Shown: one piece after another, positions 1 to 5,693 of the stretch
How positions within the stretch are numbered: the stretch's first letter is position 1
Layout of the letters: each line of letters begins with the position of its first letter
Assembly: GCA_905479905.1 (NCBI GenBank)
Contig: CAJQOK010000256.1
Location: 1 to 9,391 of the forward strand
Source of the DNA: an uncultured Aliterella sp.
GTDB taxonomy: Bacteria; Cyanobacteriota; Cyanobacteriia; Cyanobacteriales; Chroococcidiopsidaceae
Direction of reading: 5' to 3'
Length of the DNA stretch: 9,391 nt
Notes under the pieces: model-generated
Databases searched by the model: none
What the model saw: only the letters and a program-made list of their open reading frames with translations
What the model was told of the DNA's origin: nothing
Translations under genes and position numbers: made by a program

Positions 1-500
1 GGATCGATTAACATTAATCCTGCCCGTACACTGAGAAGTAAATAGGGATAAGTAAACAGTGTCAGCGCCAAAATAGTTCCAAACCAGCCGTAAATCTCTG
101 GTAATTCGGTTACGCCCAAAGGTTCTAACCATAGCTGTAACAAGCTACCTTTGGGCCCAAAAGCCGCAATTAGGGCAAAACTACCTACATAGCTAGGTAC
201 AGCTAGAGGTAAAGTAGTCGCAATTAACCAAAACTTTCGCCCAGGCAAATCGGTTTGTAAGGTCAAAAAAGCAAGAGGTACGGCAATTAAGGCGCTAAAT
301 AAGGTTACGAAAGCTGCCATCCCTGCACTATTGAACAATACAGTTAAGGTGCGGGGGCGAGATACTAAGTTAATTAGCGTTTCTGTACCTACACCCGCCG
401 TCCTAATTACTAAATAAGTCAAAGGCGAAATAATTGCGATCGCTGTAAATGTAGCGATCGCAATTAGAAATAACGGTGGACTAGAAGCAGTACGCCTCAA
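1..500 (-). CDS. futB: Ferric iron ABC transporter permease, FutB/FbpB-like (partial, N-terminal 166 residues)
   Basis: This is the membrane channel subunit of a ferric iron ABC importer; it would accept Fe(III) from the binding protein encoded just upstream and be driven by an ATPase not seen here. Translation of the minus strand gives an open frame of 166 codons running off the left edge. It has hydrophobic segments at about residues 9-32, 57-80, 89-113 and 137-158, and the phrases LPLAVPSYVGSFALIAAFGP and FTYPYLLLSVRAGL, which are typical of the FbpB/FutB family (usually 500-550 residues, so about two thirds is missing). An in-frame TGA lies a short way upstream and no ATG or GTG is available, so the start must be the TTG at 500-498. 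It overlaps the futA stop as TTGA and is preceded by AGGGG four bases upstream. The overlap implies translational coupling. Family call is firm; the exact gene name is by homology. Confidence 0.85.
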   Translation of the reverse strand, partial: MRRTASSPPLFLIAIATFTAIAIISPLTYLVIRTAGVGTETLINLVSRPRTLTVLFNSAGMAAFVTLFSALIAVPLAFLTLQTDLPGRKFWLIATTLPLAVPSYVGSFALIAAFGPKGSLLQLWLEPLGVTELPEIYGWFGTILALTLFTYPYLLLSVRAGLMLID

Positions 501-1522
501 AGTACCCCTGCTTCTTGAAGTAACGCTATAGTGCCTTGTAAGTCAGACAAGTTGCTCAAATCTACTTTAGGTGGCTTAAGCTGACTAAGAGGAATTTGCT
601 TTTGCGATGCTTGGATGCCTTTCACTAAAGGATATTCGTTAGTTTCTTGGGCAAAATAAGTTTGAGCTTTGGGAGAGAGCATATAAGTTACAAACTTGTC
701 AGCATCGCTCTTTTGGTCGGTGGTATTTAGTACCGCAAGTCCTGCCACATTCACCATTGCGCCAGCATCTCTGCGGGTATAATGATGGGCTACAGGAAAC
801 TTAGCGTTATCTTTGGTAAACCGATATAGATAGTAGTTGTTTACCAATCCTAAAGAAATTTCGCCTTTACCTACGGCTTCAACGATCGCGGCATTCTTGG
901 CATAATCTTTCGTACCATTGGCTTTCATTGCTTTTAACCATGCCAAAGTCTTTTCGTTGCCTTCTAGCAAGCGCATGGCGGTAACAAAGGACTGAAAAGA
1001 ACCATTTGAGGGGGCCCAGCCTATTTTACCGCGCCATTTAGGATTAGTTAATTGGGCTACTGATGTGGGTAACTCACTGGGTTTGACTAGCTTTGTATTG
1101 TAATCAATTACTCGCGCCCGTCCTGAAATGCCGATCCATTGCCCCGCCGAGGAACGAAACTGTGGCTCTACTTTTGCAAGTAAGGTATTAGAAATCGGTA
1201 ATGTGCGTTTTTCTTTTGCTAAAGCACCTAAAGCCCCCGCATCTTGAGCAAAAAATACATCCGCGCGACTGTTTTTGCCTTCTTCTAATAATGCGATCGC
1301 AAGTTCTGCTGTATCGCCGTATCGTACCTCAATATCTATTCCCAAATCTTTCTCAGCGTTGGCAATTAAGGGCGCTATTAATTTTTCTTCTCTACCAGAG
1401 TAGATAGTCAACGTTTTTTGTTGTGCTGCTTGACTACTAAACGCTATACCCCCACCTACAACTACCAAAGCTACAAGAGCAGAAATTTTCCCTAACGAAC
1501 TTGCCACCAACTTTATCCTCAT
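497..1522 (-). CDS. futA: Periplasmic Fe(III)-binding protein of an ABC importer, FutA/FbpA-like
   Basis: This 341-residue protein is the ferric-iron solute-binding component of the importer whose permease follows with a 4-base overlap. It has a Sec-type signal peptide (hydrophobic core about 14-28, likely cleavage after SSQAA near residue 33), then LTIYSGREEKLIAPLI at the start of the mature protein. The paired tyrosines in LVNNYYLYRF (Tyr230, Tyr231) and Tyr141 in RVIDYN match the tyrosine iron ligands of the family; Tyr41 could be another. The His-Tyr pair found in Synechocystis FutA1/FutA2 shortly after the first tyrosine is absent, so the first-lobe site resembles YSGR-type FbpA proteins instead. 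The length is normal (about 340-360). The ATG at 1522 gives a proper basic n-region (MRIK), although no clear Shine-Dalgarno is visible. Iron regulation is likely from the neighbourhood, but the best Fur box lies 218 bases upstream. Confidence 0.9.
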   Translation of the reverse strand: MRIKLVASSLGKISALVALVVVGGGIAFSSQAAQQKTLTIYSGREEKLIAPLIANAEKDLGIDIEVRYGDTAELAIALLEEGKNSRADVFFAQDAGALGALAKEKRTLPISNTLLAKVEPQFRSSAGQWIGISGRARVIDYNTKLVKPSELPTSVAQLTNPKWRGKIGWAPSNGSFQSFVTAMRLLEGNEKTLAWLKAMKANGTKDYAKNAAIVEAVGKGEISLGLVNNYYLYRFTKDNAKFPVAHHYTRRDAGAMVNVAGLAVLNTTDQKSDADKFVTYMLSPKAQTYFAQETNEYPLVKGIQASQKQIPLSQLKPPKVDLSNLSDLQGTIALLQEAGVL

Positions 1523-1738
1523 ATATGTAACTAATCATCTTTTCGAGCCGAAAGTTTGGCTAAGAAATTCTTACTACCAGCTTTCTCCGACAGACGTTAG
1601 CTTTGCTTTCAAAAAAATACCATTAATTAGACAATTTATTTAAGAAGTTTTGGCAAACCATTTTGATTAAAAACAAGGTGGAAATGTTGATACGTGCCTA
1701 ACTTGCAGTAATCACAAGCAATTTTTAGCGAAATATTA

Positions 1739-1768
1739 TTGCAAATGATTATGACTAAGCTTTACAAT
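1739..1768 (+). promoter_or_regulatory. Putative sigma-70 promoter of the TonB-like gene
   Basis: A -35-like TTGCAA (1739-1744) and a -10-like TACAAT (1763-1768, 5 of 6 to TATAAT) are separated by 18 bases. This would place transcription initiation around 1775, giving a leader of about 70 bases before the ATG at 1848. The Fur-box-like sequence covers the -35 and the spacer, the usual layout for iron-dependent repression. The -35 is only a 4 of 6 match, so the call is tentative. Confidence 0.45.
1740..1754. promoter_or_regulatory. Candidate Fur box
   Basis: TGCAAATGATTATGA matches the 7-1-7 Fur consensus TGATAATNATTATCA at 12 of 14 fixed positions, or 12 of 15 if the centre is read as in the symmetrical sequence TGATAATGATTATCA with G counted. 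The right half (ATTATGA) is nearly perfect. It overlaps the proposed -35 element of the TonB-like gene and lies between two iron-uptake-type genes, so Fur-Fe(II) binding would repress the rightward gene and perhaps futA. This is a motif match with sensible context, not proof of binding. Confidence 0.55.
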
Positions 1769-1847
1769 TAGCCTGTTGCTGTTAGGAAAACTTGGTTGCA
1801 AGCGAGTTCAAAACTTGGTGTAGTACAAGTAGAGAATAATTAATTAC

Positions 1848-2690
1848 ATGACTTACCTAAAAAATCTGCCATCCTTAAATCAGATGTGGAAACCAATGTG
1901 GTTAGCCTCGTTAGGCTTGCATGGCTTGCTACTGGTGATTCCCATTCCTTCGACAGAAACACCTAAACCAACGAAAAAGCCCCAAGAGTTAGTTAAGCTA
2001 ACTCCCGTAACACCAACACCTACGCCTGTAAGTAAGATACTTAAGCCAAAACCAACACCCGTAGTTAGTAGTCGCCCCCTAGTACCACAGCAAAGAGTAG
2101 TAGCTACAAAACCAACACCGCGAATCGTGACAAAATCTCCTAGCCCCGTTGTTACCCCTACTCCTCAAAAGCCTGTAACACCTGTCGCCGTCGATTCTTT
2201 GCCGCCAGCGACGGACATTGAACTAGACACAAAAAATCAAGAATTACTCCCGCCGCCTCAAGCTATTCCTTTGGTGTCTCCTAGCCCCGTAACCATAGCA
2301 ACCGCGTCAATTAATGGCGTACCCGTCGATCCTAATTGGCAAGTTGTAGAAAAACCCGGCGAAATCATTGCGGAGGCTGAAATGTTTACGCAGCCTGATG
2401 GGAAGCTACACCCTGATATTGTGGGTAAAGTTGCTCAAATTCCTGATAAAATCCCCGATACAGTATTTAATGAGTTTTTTAGTTCGCAATTAGAAAATGC
2501 CAATTTTAATGTTGAACATTATGGTACTTATGCCGAAGGTGGTGGACTTTATAAACTAACTCCTAAAGATAGTTCTCCTATTCTCTACTTAGCCTTAGCA
2601 CCGGATAAACAAGGTACAGGCACAGTGGTGACTATTTGGAATAAATACCCTAGCCCAATTGAATCAACAGAAAGCAAAACTTTAAATTAG
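1848..2690 (+). CDS. TonB/TolA-like energy transducer with proline-rich linker
   Basis: This 280-residue protein has the TonB layout: a short cytoplasmic N-terminus, one membrane helix (about 17-33), a long proline-rich periplasmic stretch (about 36-150, full of TP, KP and PTP units) and a folded C-terminal region (about 155-270). Inside the helix, Ser21 and His25 reproduce the S-x-x-x-H spacing of E. coli TonB Ser16/His20, which is needed for coupling to ExbB/ExbD, so an ExbBD-linked role is likely. The C-terminal part (DPNWQVVEKPGEII then YGTYAEGGGLYKLTP) is not one I can match to the standard TonB beta domain. It may recognise a different outer membrane partner or be a TonB-like protein of unknown role. 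The Fur-box promoter upstream supports iron-related work. No exbB, exbD or receptor gene is in the window. Shine-Dalgarno is weak. Confidence 0.65.
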   Translation: MTYLKNLPSLNQMWKPMWLASLGLHGLLLVIPIPSTETPKPTKKPQELVKLTPVTPTPTPVSKILKPKPTPVVSSRPLVPQQRVVATKPTPRIVTKSPSPVVTPTPQKPVTPVAVDSLPPATDIELDTKNQELLPPPQAIPLVSPSPVTIATASINGVPVDPNWQVVEKPGEIIAEAEMFTQPDGKLHPDIVGKVAQIPDKIPDTVFNEFFSSQLENANFNVEHYGTYAEGGGLYKLTPKDSSPILYLALAPDKQGTGTVVTIWNKYPSPIESTESKTLN

Positions 2691-2707
2691 CATTGAATTA
2701 TTCAATG
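2691..2707. promoter_or_regulatory. Perfect 17-base palindrome, candidate MarR autoregulatory operator
   Basis: CATTGAAT-T-ATTCAATG is a perfect inverted repeat (8-base arms, one central base) starting right after the TonB-like stop codon and ending 12 bases before the marR ATG. The core TTGAATTATTCAA agrees at 11 of 13 positions (in reverse complement) with the core of the large palindrome between the nitroreductase and pirin genes, and the two differences are symmetrical. No T-run follows, so a terminator role is less likely. Confidence 0.55.
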
Positions 2708-2719
2708 TAAAAATATTTA

Positions 2720-3166
2720 ATGGGAACTCGATATTTAGGTACAACGGAGGAGGTTACAGCTTTAAATGCTTACATCAAGCTCGTTAGAGCAACAGAATCC
2801 GTATCCCATCGCCTCCATCGTCATTTAGAAAGTTCTAAGCTGACAGTTACTCAATTTGGCGTATTAGAAGCATTATTTCACTTAGGCGCAATGCACCAAC
2901 GCGACTTAGCAGAAAAATTGCTTAAAAGTGGCGGAAATATTACTTTAGTGATTGATAACTTAGAAAAACGGCAGTTGGTAAAGCGCGATCGCGAAGTAGG
3001 CGATCGCCGATGTATAGCTGTATCTCTTACCCCCGCAGGCAAACAGTTAATTAGCGACTTATTCCCGGCTCATGTAGAGGCAATTTTGCAGCAAATGAAG
3101 ATTTTGAGCTTAGAGGAGCAATTAGAGCTAGGGCGCTTGTGTAAGAAGTTGGGCAAACAAGAATAA
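2720..3166 (+). CDS. MarR-family transcriptional regulator
   Basis: This 148-residue protein has the standard MarR size and layout: dimerisation helices at both ends and a central winged helix-turn-helix. RDLAEKLLKSGGNITLVIDNLEKRQLV (in two pieces, residues 61-87) holds the recognition helix, and KRDREVGDRRCIAVSLT (88-104) is the beta wing with the conserved D-x-R-R-x-x-V-x-L-T signature. The SGGNIT..IDNLEKR form is common in MarR repressors that answer to quinones, electrophiles or phenolic ligands. There are two cysteines (98 and 141), of which Cys98 lies in the wing; redox sensing is possible but not shown. It ends only 4 bases from the convergent SMP-30 gene. Palindromes upstream of itself and upstream of nitroreductase/pirin make it the probable regulator of this cluster. 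No strong ribosome binding site precedes the ATG, but it is the only reasonable start. Confidence 0.9.
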   Translation: MGTRYLGTTEEVTALNAYIKLVRATESVSHRLHRHLESSKLTVTQFGVLEALFHLGAMHQRDLAEKLLKSGGNITLVIDNLEKRQLVKRDREVGDRRCIAVSLTPAGKQLISDLFPAHVEAILQQMKILSLEEQLELGRLCKKLGKQE

Positions 3167-3170
3167 AATG

Positions 3171-4037
3171 TTACCCATGAAAATGACTTGCAGGCAAACC
3201 AGCAGTATCAGTTTGTAGGCTAAATAAGTCTCCAGAATAGAAACTGTTTTGAATTTCTATTTCACTCAAACCTACTGAAGCGGTTGTAATGTAAAGCGTC
3301 CCCAAGTCTTGATTACCAAAAGTTAGGCAAGTTGGACGCTGTACAGGCATCCTTACCCGCATCATCTCTTTACCTTTGGGATCAAATCGGATAATACACC
3401 ACCCATCCCACATTGCTGACCAAATGCAACCATCTTTATCTACCGTCAAACCATCAGGAAAAAAAGATTCAGCTTGTAAATTTATTAGAACTCGGCGATC
3501 GCTAATACTACCGCTTTTAGAGTCAAAATCGTAAGCATAGATAGTTTTAAGCGGCGAATCTGTCAGATAAAAAGTCTTATCGTCTGGACTCCACCCCAAA
3601 CCGTTAGATATTGTTAGTCCTGTTTGTAATATGTGTAACCCATTGCGATCGTAACGGTATAAACTACCTTGAGGCTTACCACTACTACTCATCGAACCAA
3701 ACCAAAAACGCCCAGAGCGATCGCACTTACCATCATTAAAACGAATATCAGGATTATTTTCTATATCCAATATCGGCGTAACTTTACCGCTATTAGTATC
3801 CAAAAAAGCAATCCGGTGACGTTGACCGATAATTAGACGATTATTCCCGGCGGGTGCTATGCTGCCGACAACTTCACCCACATCAAAAAATTGATTCGCC
3901 CCCGTAGTTGGATTAAACTGGTGGACGCGATGGTTATAAATATCAGCCCAATACAACAATTGCTCGTCAGGATGCCAAAAGGGGATTTCTCCTAACCGCG
4001 CTCTTGCTGTAAAAATGTTTTGTGGCGAGTAGCTCAT
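3171..4037 (-). CDS. SMP-30/gluconolactonase family protein (lactonase)
   Basis: A 288-residue six-bladed beta-propeller of the SMP-30/gluconolactonase/LRE family, which hydrolyses sugar or aromatic lactones using one divalent metal ion. The metal and substrate residues are all in place: Glu17 (ARLGEIPFW), Asn101-Asp102 (RFNDGK), Asn145 (SNGLGW) and Asp195 (FFPDGL), equivalent to Glu18, Asn103, Asn154 and Asp204 of human SMP-30. No signal peptide, so cytoplasmic. I chose the ATG at 4037, which overlaps the nitroreductase stop as ATGA (translational coupling) and begins close to the conserved ARLGE block; an in-frame ATG at 4070 would add 11 residues and a longer overlap without a visible Shine-Dalgarno. 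The second gene of the nitroreductase operon; its actual lactone substrate cannot be read from sequence. Confidence 0.9.
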   Translation of the reverse strand: MSYSPQNIFTARARLGEIPFWHPDEQLLYWADIYNHRVHQFNPTTGANQFFDVGEVVGSIAPAGNNRLIIGQRHRIAFLDTNSGKVTPILDIENNPDIRFNDGKCDRSGRFWFGSMSSSGKPQGSLYRYDRNGLHILQTGLTISNGLGWSPDDKTFYLTDSPLKTIYAYDFDSKSGSISDRRVLINLQAESFFPDGLTVDKDGCIWSAMWDGWCIIRFDPKGKEMMRVRMPVQRPTCLTFGNQDLGTLYITTASVGLSEIEIQNSFYSGDLFSLQTDTAGLPASHFHG

Positions 4038-4645
4038 GAGTTTTTTATTTCTGGTGCGGTTTGATTCCATGTGCTAGAAAAAACAAACTTATCTAAAGGT
4101 TTGCGTGTGCGCGGATTTTGTTCTCTTTGTTGCAATGATTCTGATAGAGTTTGAGCATTGCCAAGATAGCCAAGAGCGATCGCACTTGCAGGCTCATAAT
4201 CAGTAGGAATCTGGTAAACCTCTTTTGCTTTTGGTACGTCAAAGCCTGCCATTTGATGTACAAATAAGTCTAAAGCAGCCGCTTGAATCGCCAAATTAGC
4301 AGAAGATGCACCAACATCATGAAAAGCATGGCGGTTTTCTTTACCATTGCGCTCAAAATGTAGTTTGGCAACACTAAGCATCAATACTGGAGCATTCCGC
4401 GCCCATTCTTGGTTTCCTTCCGCAAGCACGCTAAGTAAACGCTCAAATTCAACAGGGTTTTCTTTGGTCGCAATAATAAAGCTCCAAGGTTGTTCGTTGT
4501 AAGAAGAAGCCGCCCATCGTGCTGCTTCCAGCACACTTAGTAACTTTTCTGTTTCCACTGGGCGATCGCTAAAAGCTAAAGGACTCCAACGTTTACGCAA
4601 AGAATCTTCGATTGTGTATTGAGTGTCGGCTAACTTATCATTCAT
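4034..4645 (-). CDS. Nitroreductase family FMN-dependent oxidoreductase
   Basis: This 203-residue flavoprotein belongs to the nitroreductase family, whose members use FMN and NAD(P)H to reduce quinones, nitroaromatics or related electrophiles in the cytoplasm. FMN-binding features are visible: RWSPLAF near residues 19-25, SSYNEQPW (47-54), the helix DVGASSANLAIQA (110-122) and ALGYLG (157-162). The ATG at 4645 follows AGGAG (4660-4656 read on the minus strand) by 10 bases; a TTG codon immediately upstream (4648) would be spaced better at 7 bases, so the protein may begin one residue earlier. It is the first gene of a two-gene operon with the SMP-30 lactonase and is divergent from the pirin gene, with a large palindrome between them. 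Substrate is unknown; a role in quinone or nitro compound detoxification is inference from family and neighbours. Confidence 0.9.
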   Translation of the reverse strand: MNDKLADTQYTIEDSLRKRWSPLAFSDRPVETEKLLSVLEAARWAASSYNEQPWSFIIATKENPVEFERLLSVLAEGNQEWARNAPVLMLSVAKLHFERNGKENRHAFHDVGASSANLAIQAAALDLFVHQMAGFDVPKAKEVYQIPTDYEPASAIALGYLGNAQTLSESLQQREQNPRTRKPLDKFVFSSTWNQTAPEIKNS

Positions 4646-4730
4646 CAAACTTTTACTCCTGAATATAATTCAATCCTGTTTATCTTGTATCAACTCATTG
4701 CCTGCATTATGTAGTATTTACCGATGCTTT

Positions 4731-4759
4731 TTGACGGCTCTTATCACTTTTAATATTAA
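4731..4759 (+). promoter_or_regulatory. Putative sigma-70 promoter of the pirin gene
   Basis: TTGACG (4731-4736, 5 of 6 to consensus) and TATTAA (4754-4759, 4 of 6) are separated by exactly 17 bases. The start of transcription would fall near 4766, inside the large palindrome, giving a leader of about 40 bases before the ATG at 4806. Binding of a repressor to the palindrome would therefore block polymerase. Confidence 0.45.
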
Positions 4760-4775
4760 ATAATTTAATGTTAAA
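4749..4775. promoter_or_regulatory. 27-base AT-rich palindrome, candidate MarR operator
   Basis: The stretch is a near-perfect inverted repeat centred on A4762: left arm TTTAATATTAAAT, right arm ATTTAATGTTAAA, with 12 of 13 positions paired. It contains the 13-base core TTAAATAATTTAA, close to the core of the palindrome upstream of marR. It lies between the divergent nitroreductase and pirin genes and overlaps the predicted -10 and start point of the pirin promoter. Size and symmetry fit a MarR dimer site, possibly with adjacent sub-sites since TTTAATATTAAA alone is also a perfect palindrome. AT-rich DNA forms such repeats by chance more easily, which tempers the call. Confidence 0.55.
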
Positions 4776-4805
4776 TTAAATACAGTTGAACGGAGCAGAA
4801 ATAAT

Positions 4806-5504
4806 ATGATTACTCTACGACCAGGCAATCAAAGAGGTCATGCTAATCATGGCTGGTTAGACAGTTACCATACATTCTCCTTTGCCAATTATTACGACCC
4901 CAAAAATATGGGCTTTCGTGATTTGCGGGTAATTAATGAAGATTGGATTGCTCCAAGCGGAGGGTTTGGCGCTCACAGTCACCGCGATATGGAAATTATT
5001 ACCTATGTTTTAGAAGGAGCGCTAGAACACAAAGATAGTTTAGGTACGGGAGCAGTAATTAAACCCGGAGATGCTCAAAGAATGAGTGCGGGTACAGGAA
5101 TTACTCATAGCGAGTTTAATAACTCTACAACCGAGGCTGTACATTTATTGCAAATTTGGATTTTGCCCAATACAACGGGAATTGAGCCAAGTTACGAGCA
5201 ACGCAACTTTCCCATAGACGAAAAGCTAGGTAAGCTGCGGTTAATTGCGGCAAAAGATGGACGTGATGGGGCAGTAAAAATTAATCAAGATGTAGATTTG
5301 TATACCTCAGTTTTAAGGAATGGCGATCGCATTGTTTATAATCTACAACCCAATCGTTACGCCTGGCTGCAAGTAGCTAATGGCGAAATAAAGGTAAACG
5401 ATCGCGTGCTTAAGGCTGGAGATGCGATCGCTGTTAGTGATTCTGAATCGCTCAATATCAGTACCAATACCGATGCAGAAATCTTACTGTTTGACTTAGT
5501 TTGA
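4806..5504 (+). CDS. Pirin family protein, quercetinase-type bicupin
   Basis: A 232-residue two-cupin protein of the pirin/YhhW family. E. coli YhhW and human pirin show quercetin 2,3-dioxygenase activity, opening a flavonol ring. The N-terminal cupin keeps the complete metal site: His57 and His59 (GAHSHRDMEI), His101 and Glu103 (GITHSEFN), at the same numbers as in YhhW. RPGNQRGHANHGWLDSYHTF in the first 23 residues and GFRDLRVINED are family signatures. The C-terminal cupin (about 145-232) lacks metal ligands, as usual. GGAG at 4792-4795, 10 bases before the ATG, is the ribosome binding site. It is divergent from the nitroreductase operon with the palindrome between, so the three genes are likely co-regulated. 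The true substrate in this organism is unknown; flavonoid or quinone-like compounds are the natural guess. Confidence 0.92.
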   Translation: MITLRPGNQRGHANHGWLDSYHTFSFANYYDPKNMGFRDLRVINEDWIAPSGGFGAHSHRDMEIITYVLEGALEHKDSLGTGAVIKPGDAQRMSAGTGITHSEFNNSTTEAVHLLQIWILPNTTGIEPSYEQRNFPIDEKLGKLRLIAAKDGRDGAVKINQDVDLYTSVLRNGDRIVYNLQPNRYAWLQVANGEIKVNDRVLKAGDAIAVSDSESLNISTNTDAEILLFDLV

Positions 5505-5512
5505 TAAACGAA

Positions 5513-5539
5513 TAGGGGCGCTACTGCTTACCGCCCCTA
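5513..5539. repeat. Hairpin after the pirin gene (dispersed repeat or weak terminator)
   Basis: Arms TAGGGGCG (5513-5520) and CGCCCCTA (5532-5539) form a perfect 8-base-pair GC-rich stem with an 11-base loop, starting 8 bases after the pirin stop. No T-run follows on the plus strand (CCTTTGAC), so as an intrinsic terminator it would be weak. Hairpins with GGGGCG/CGCCCC arms occur as dispersed intergenic repeats in some cyanobacterial genomes, which is an alternative explanation I cannot test here. Confidence 0.5.
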
Positions 5540-5693
5540 CCTTTGACGGCAAGTACACCTAAGCAAATACGGCTCTCACTACTGCCAAAAGTAGTTGTAG
5601 ATAGATAGATTAAAGCAAGAAAGTACATAAAAGTTTATTTAATGGGTGAGAGTAACTCATCCGCTCTATTCAGCCAAAAGAGGGCAACCCACG

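Larger units (their letters stand above)
1523..1847. promoter_or_regulatory. Divergent intergenic region between futA-like and TonB-like genes
   Basis: This 325-base AT-rich spacer separates two divergent genes and must hold both promoters. I see no credible ORF or RNA gene in it. It contains a Fur-box-like sequence and a sigma-70-like promoter for the rightward gene, listed separately. A perfect 13-base palindrome, TAAGAAATTCTTA at 1561-1573, lies 39-51 bases ahead of the futA start. A weak 5-base-pair hairpin sits in the futA leader at 1541-1553. The remainder shows no structure I can interpret. Confidence 0.6.

Noticed and set aside
1201..1407. 68-codon plus-strand open frame inside futA
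   Set aside because: It lies wholly antisense to a well-supported gene, has no ribosome binding site and its translation looks random.
1541..1553. Small hairpin TTTCG-AGC-CGAAA in the futA leader
   Set aside because: Only five base pairs with a three-base loop; too weak and common to call a riboswitch or terminator.
5598..5611. Short GATA-type tetranucleotide repeat upstream of clpC
   Set aside because: About three copies only, within normal chance for AT-rich intergenic DNA; no sign of phase variation.
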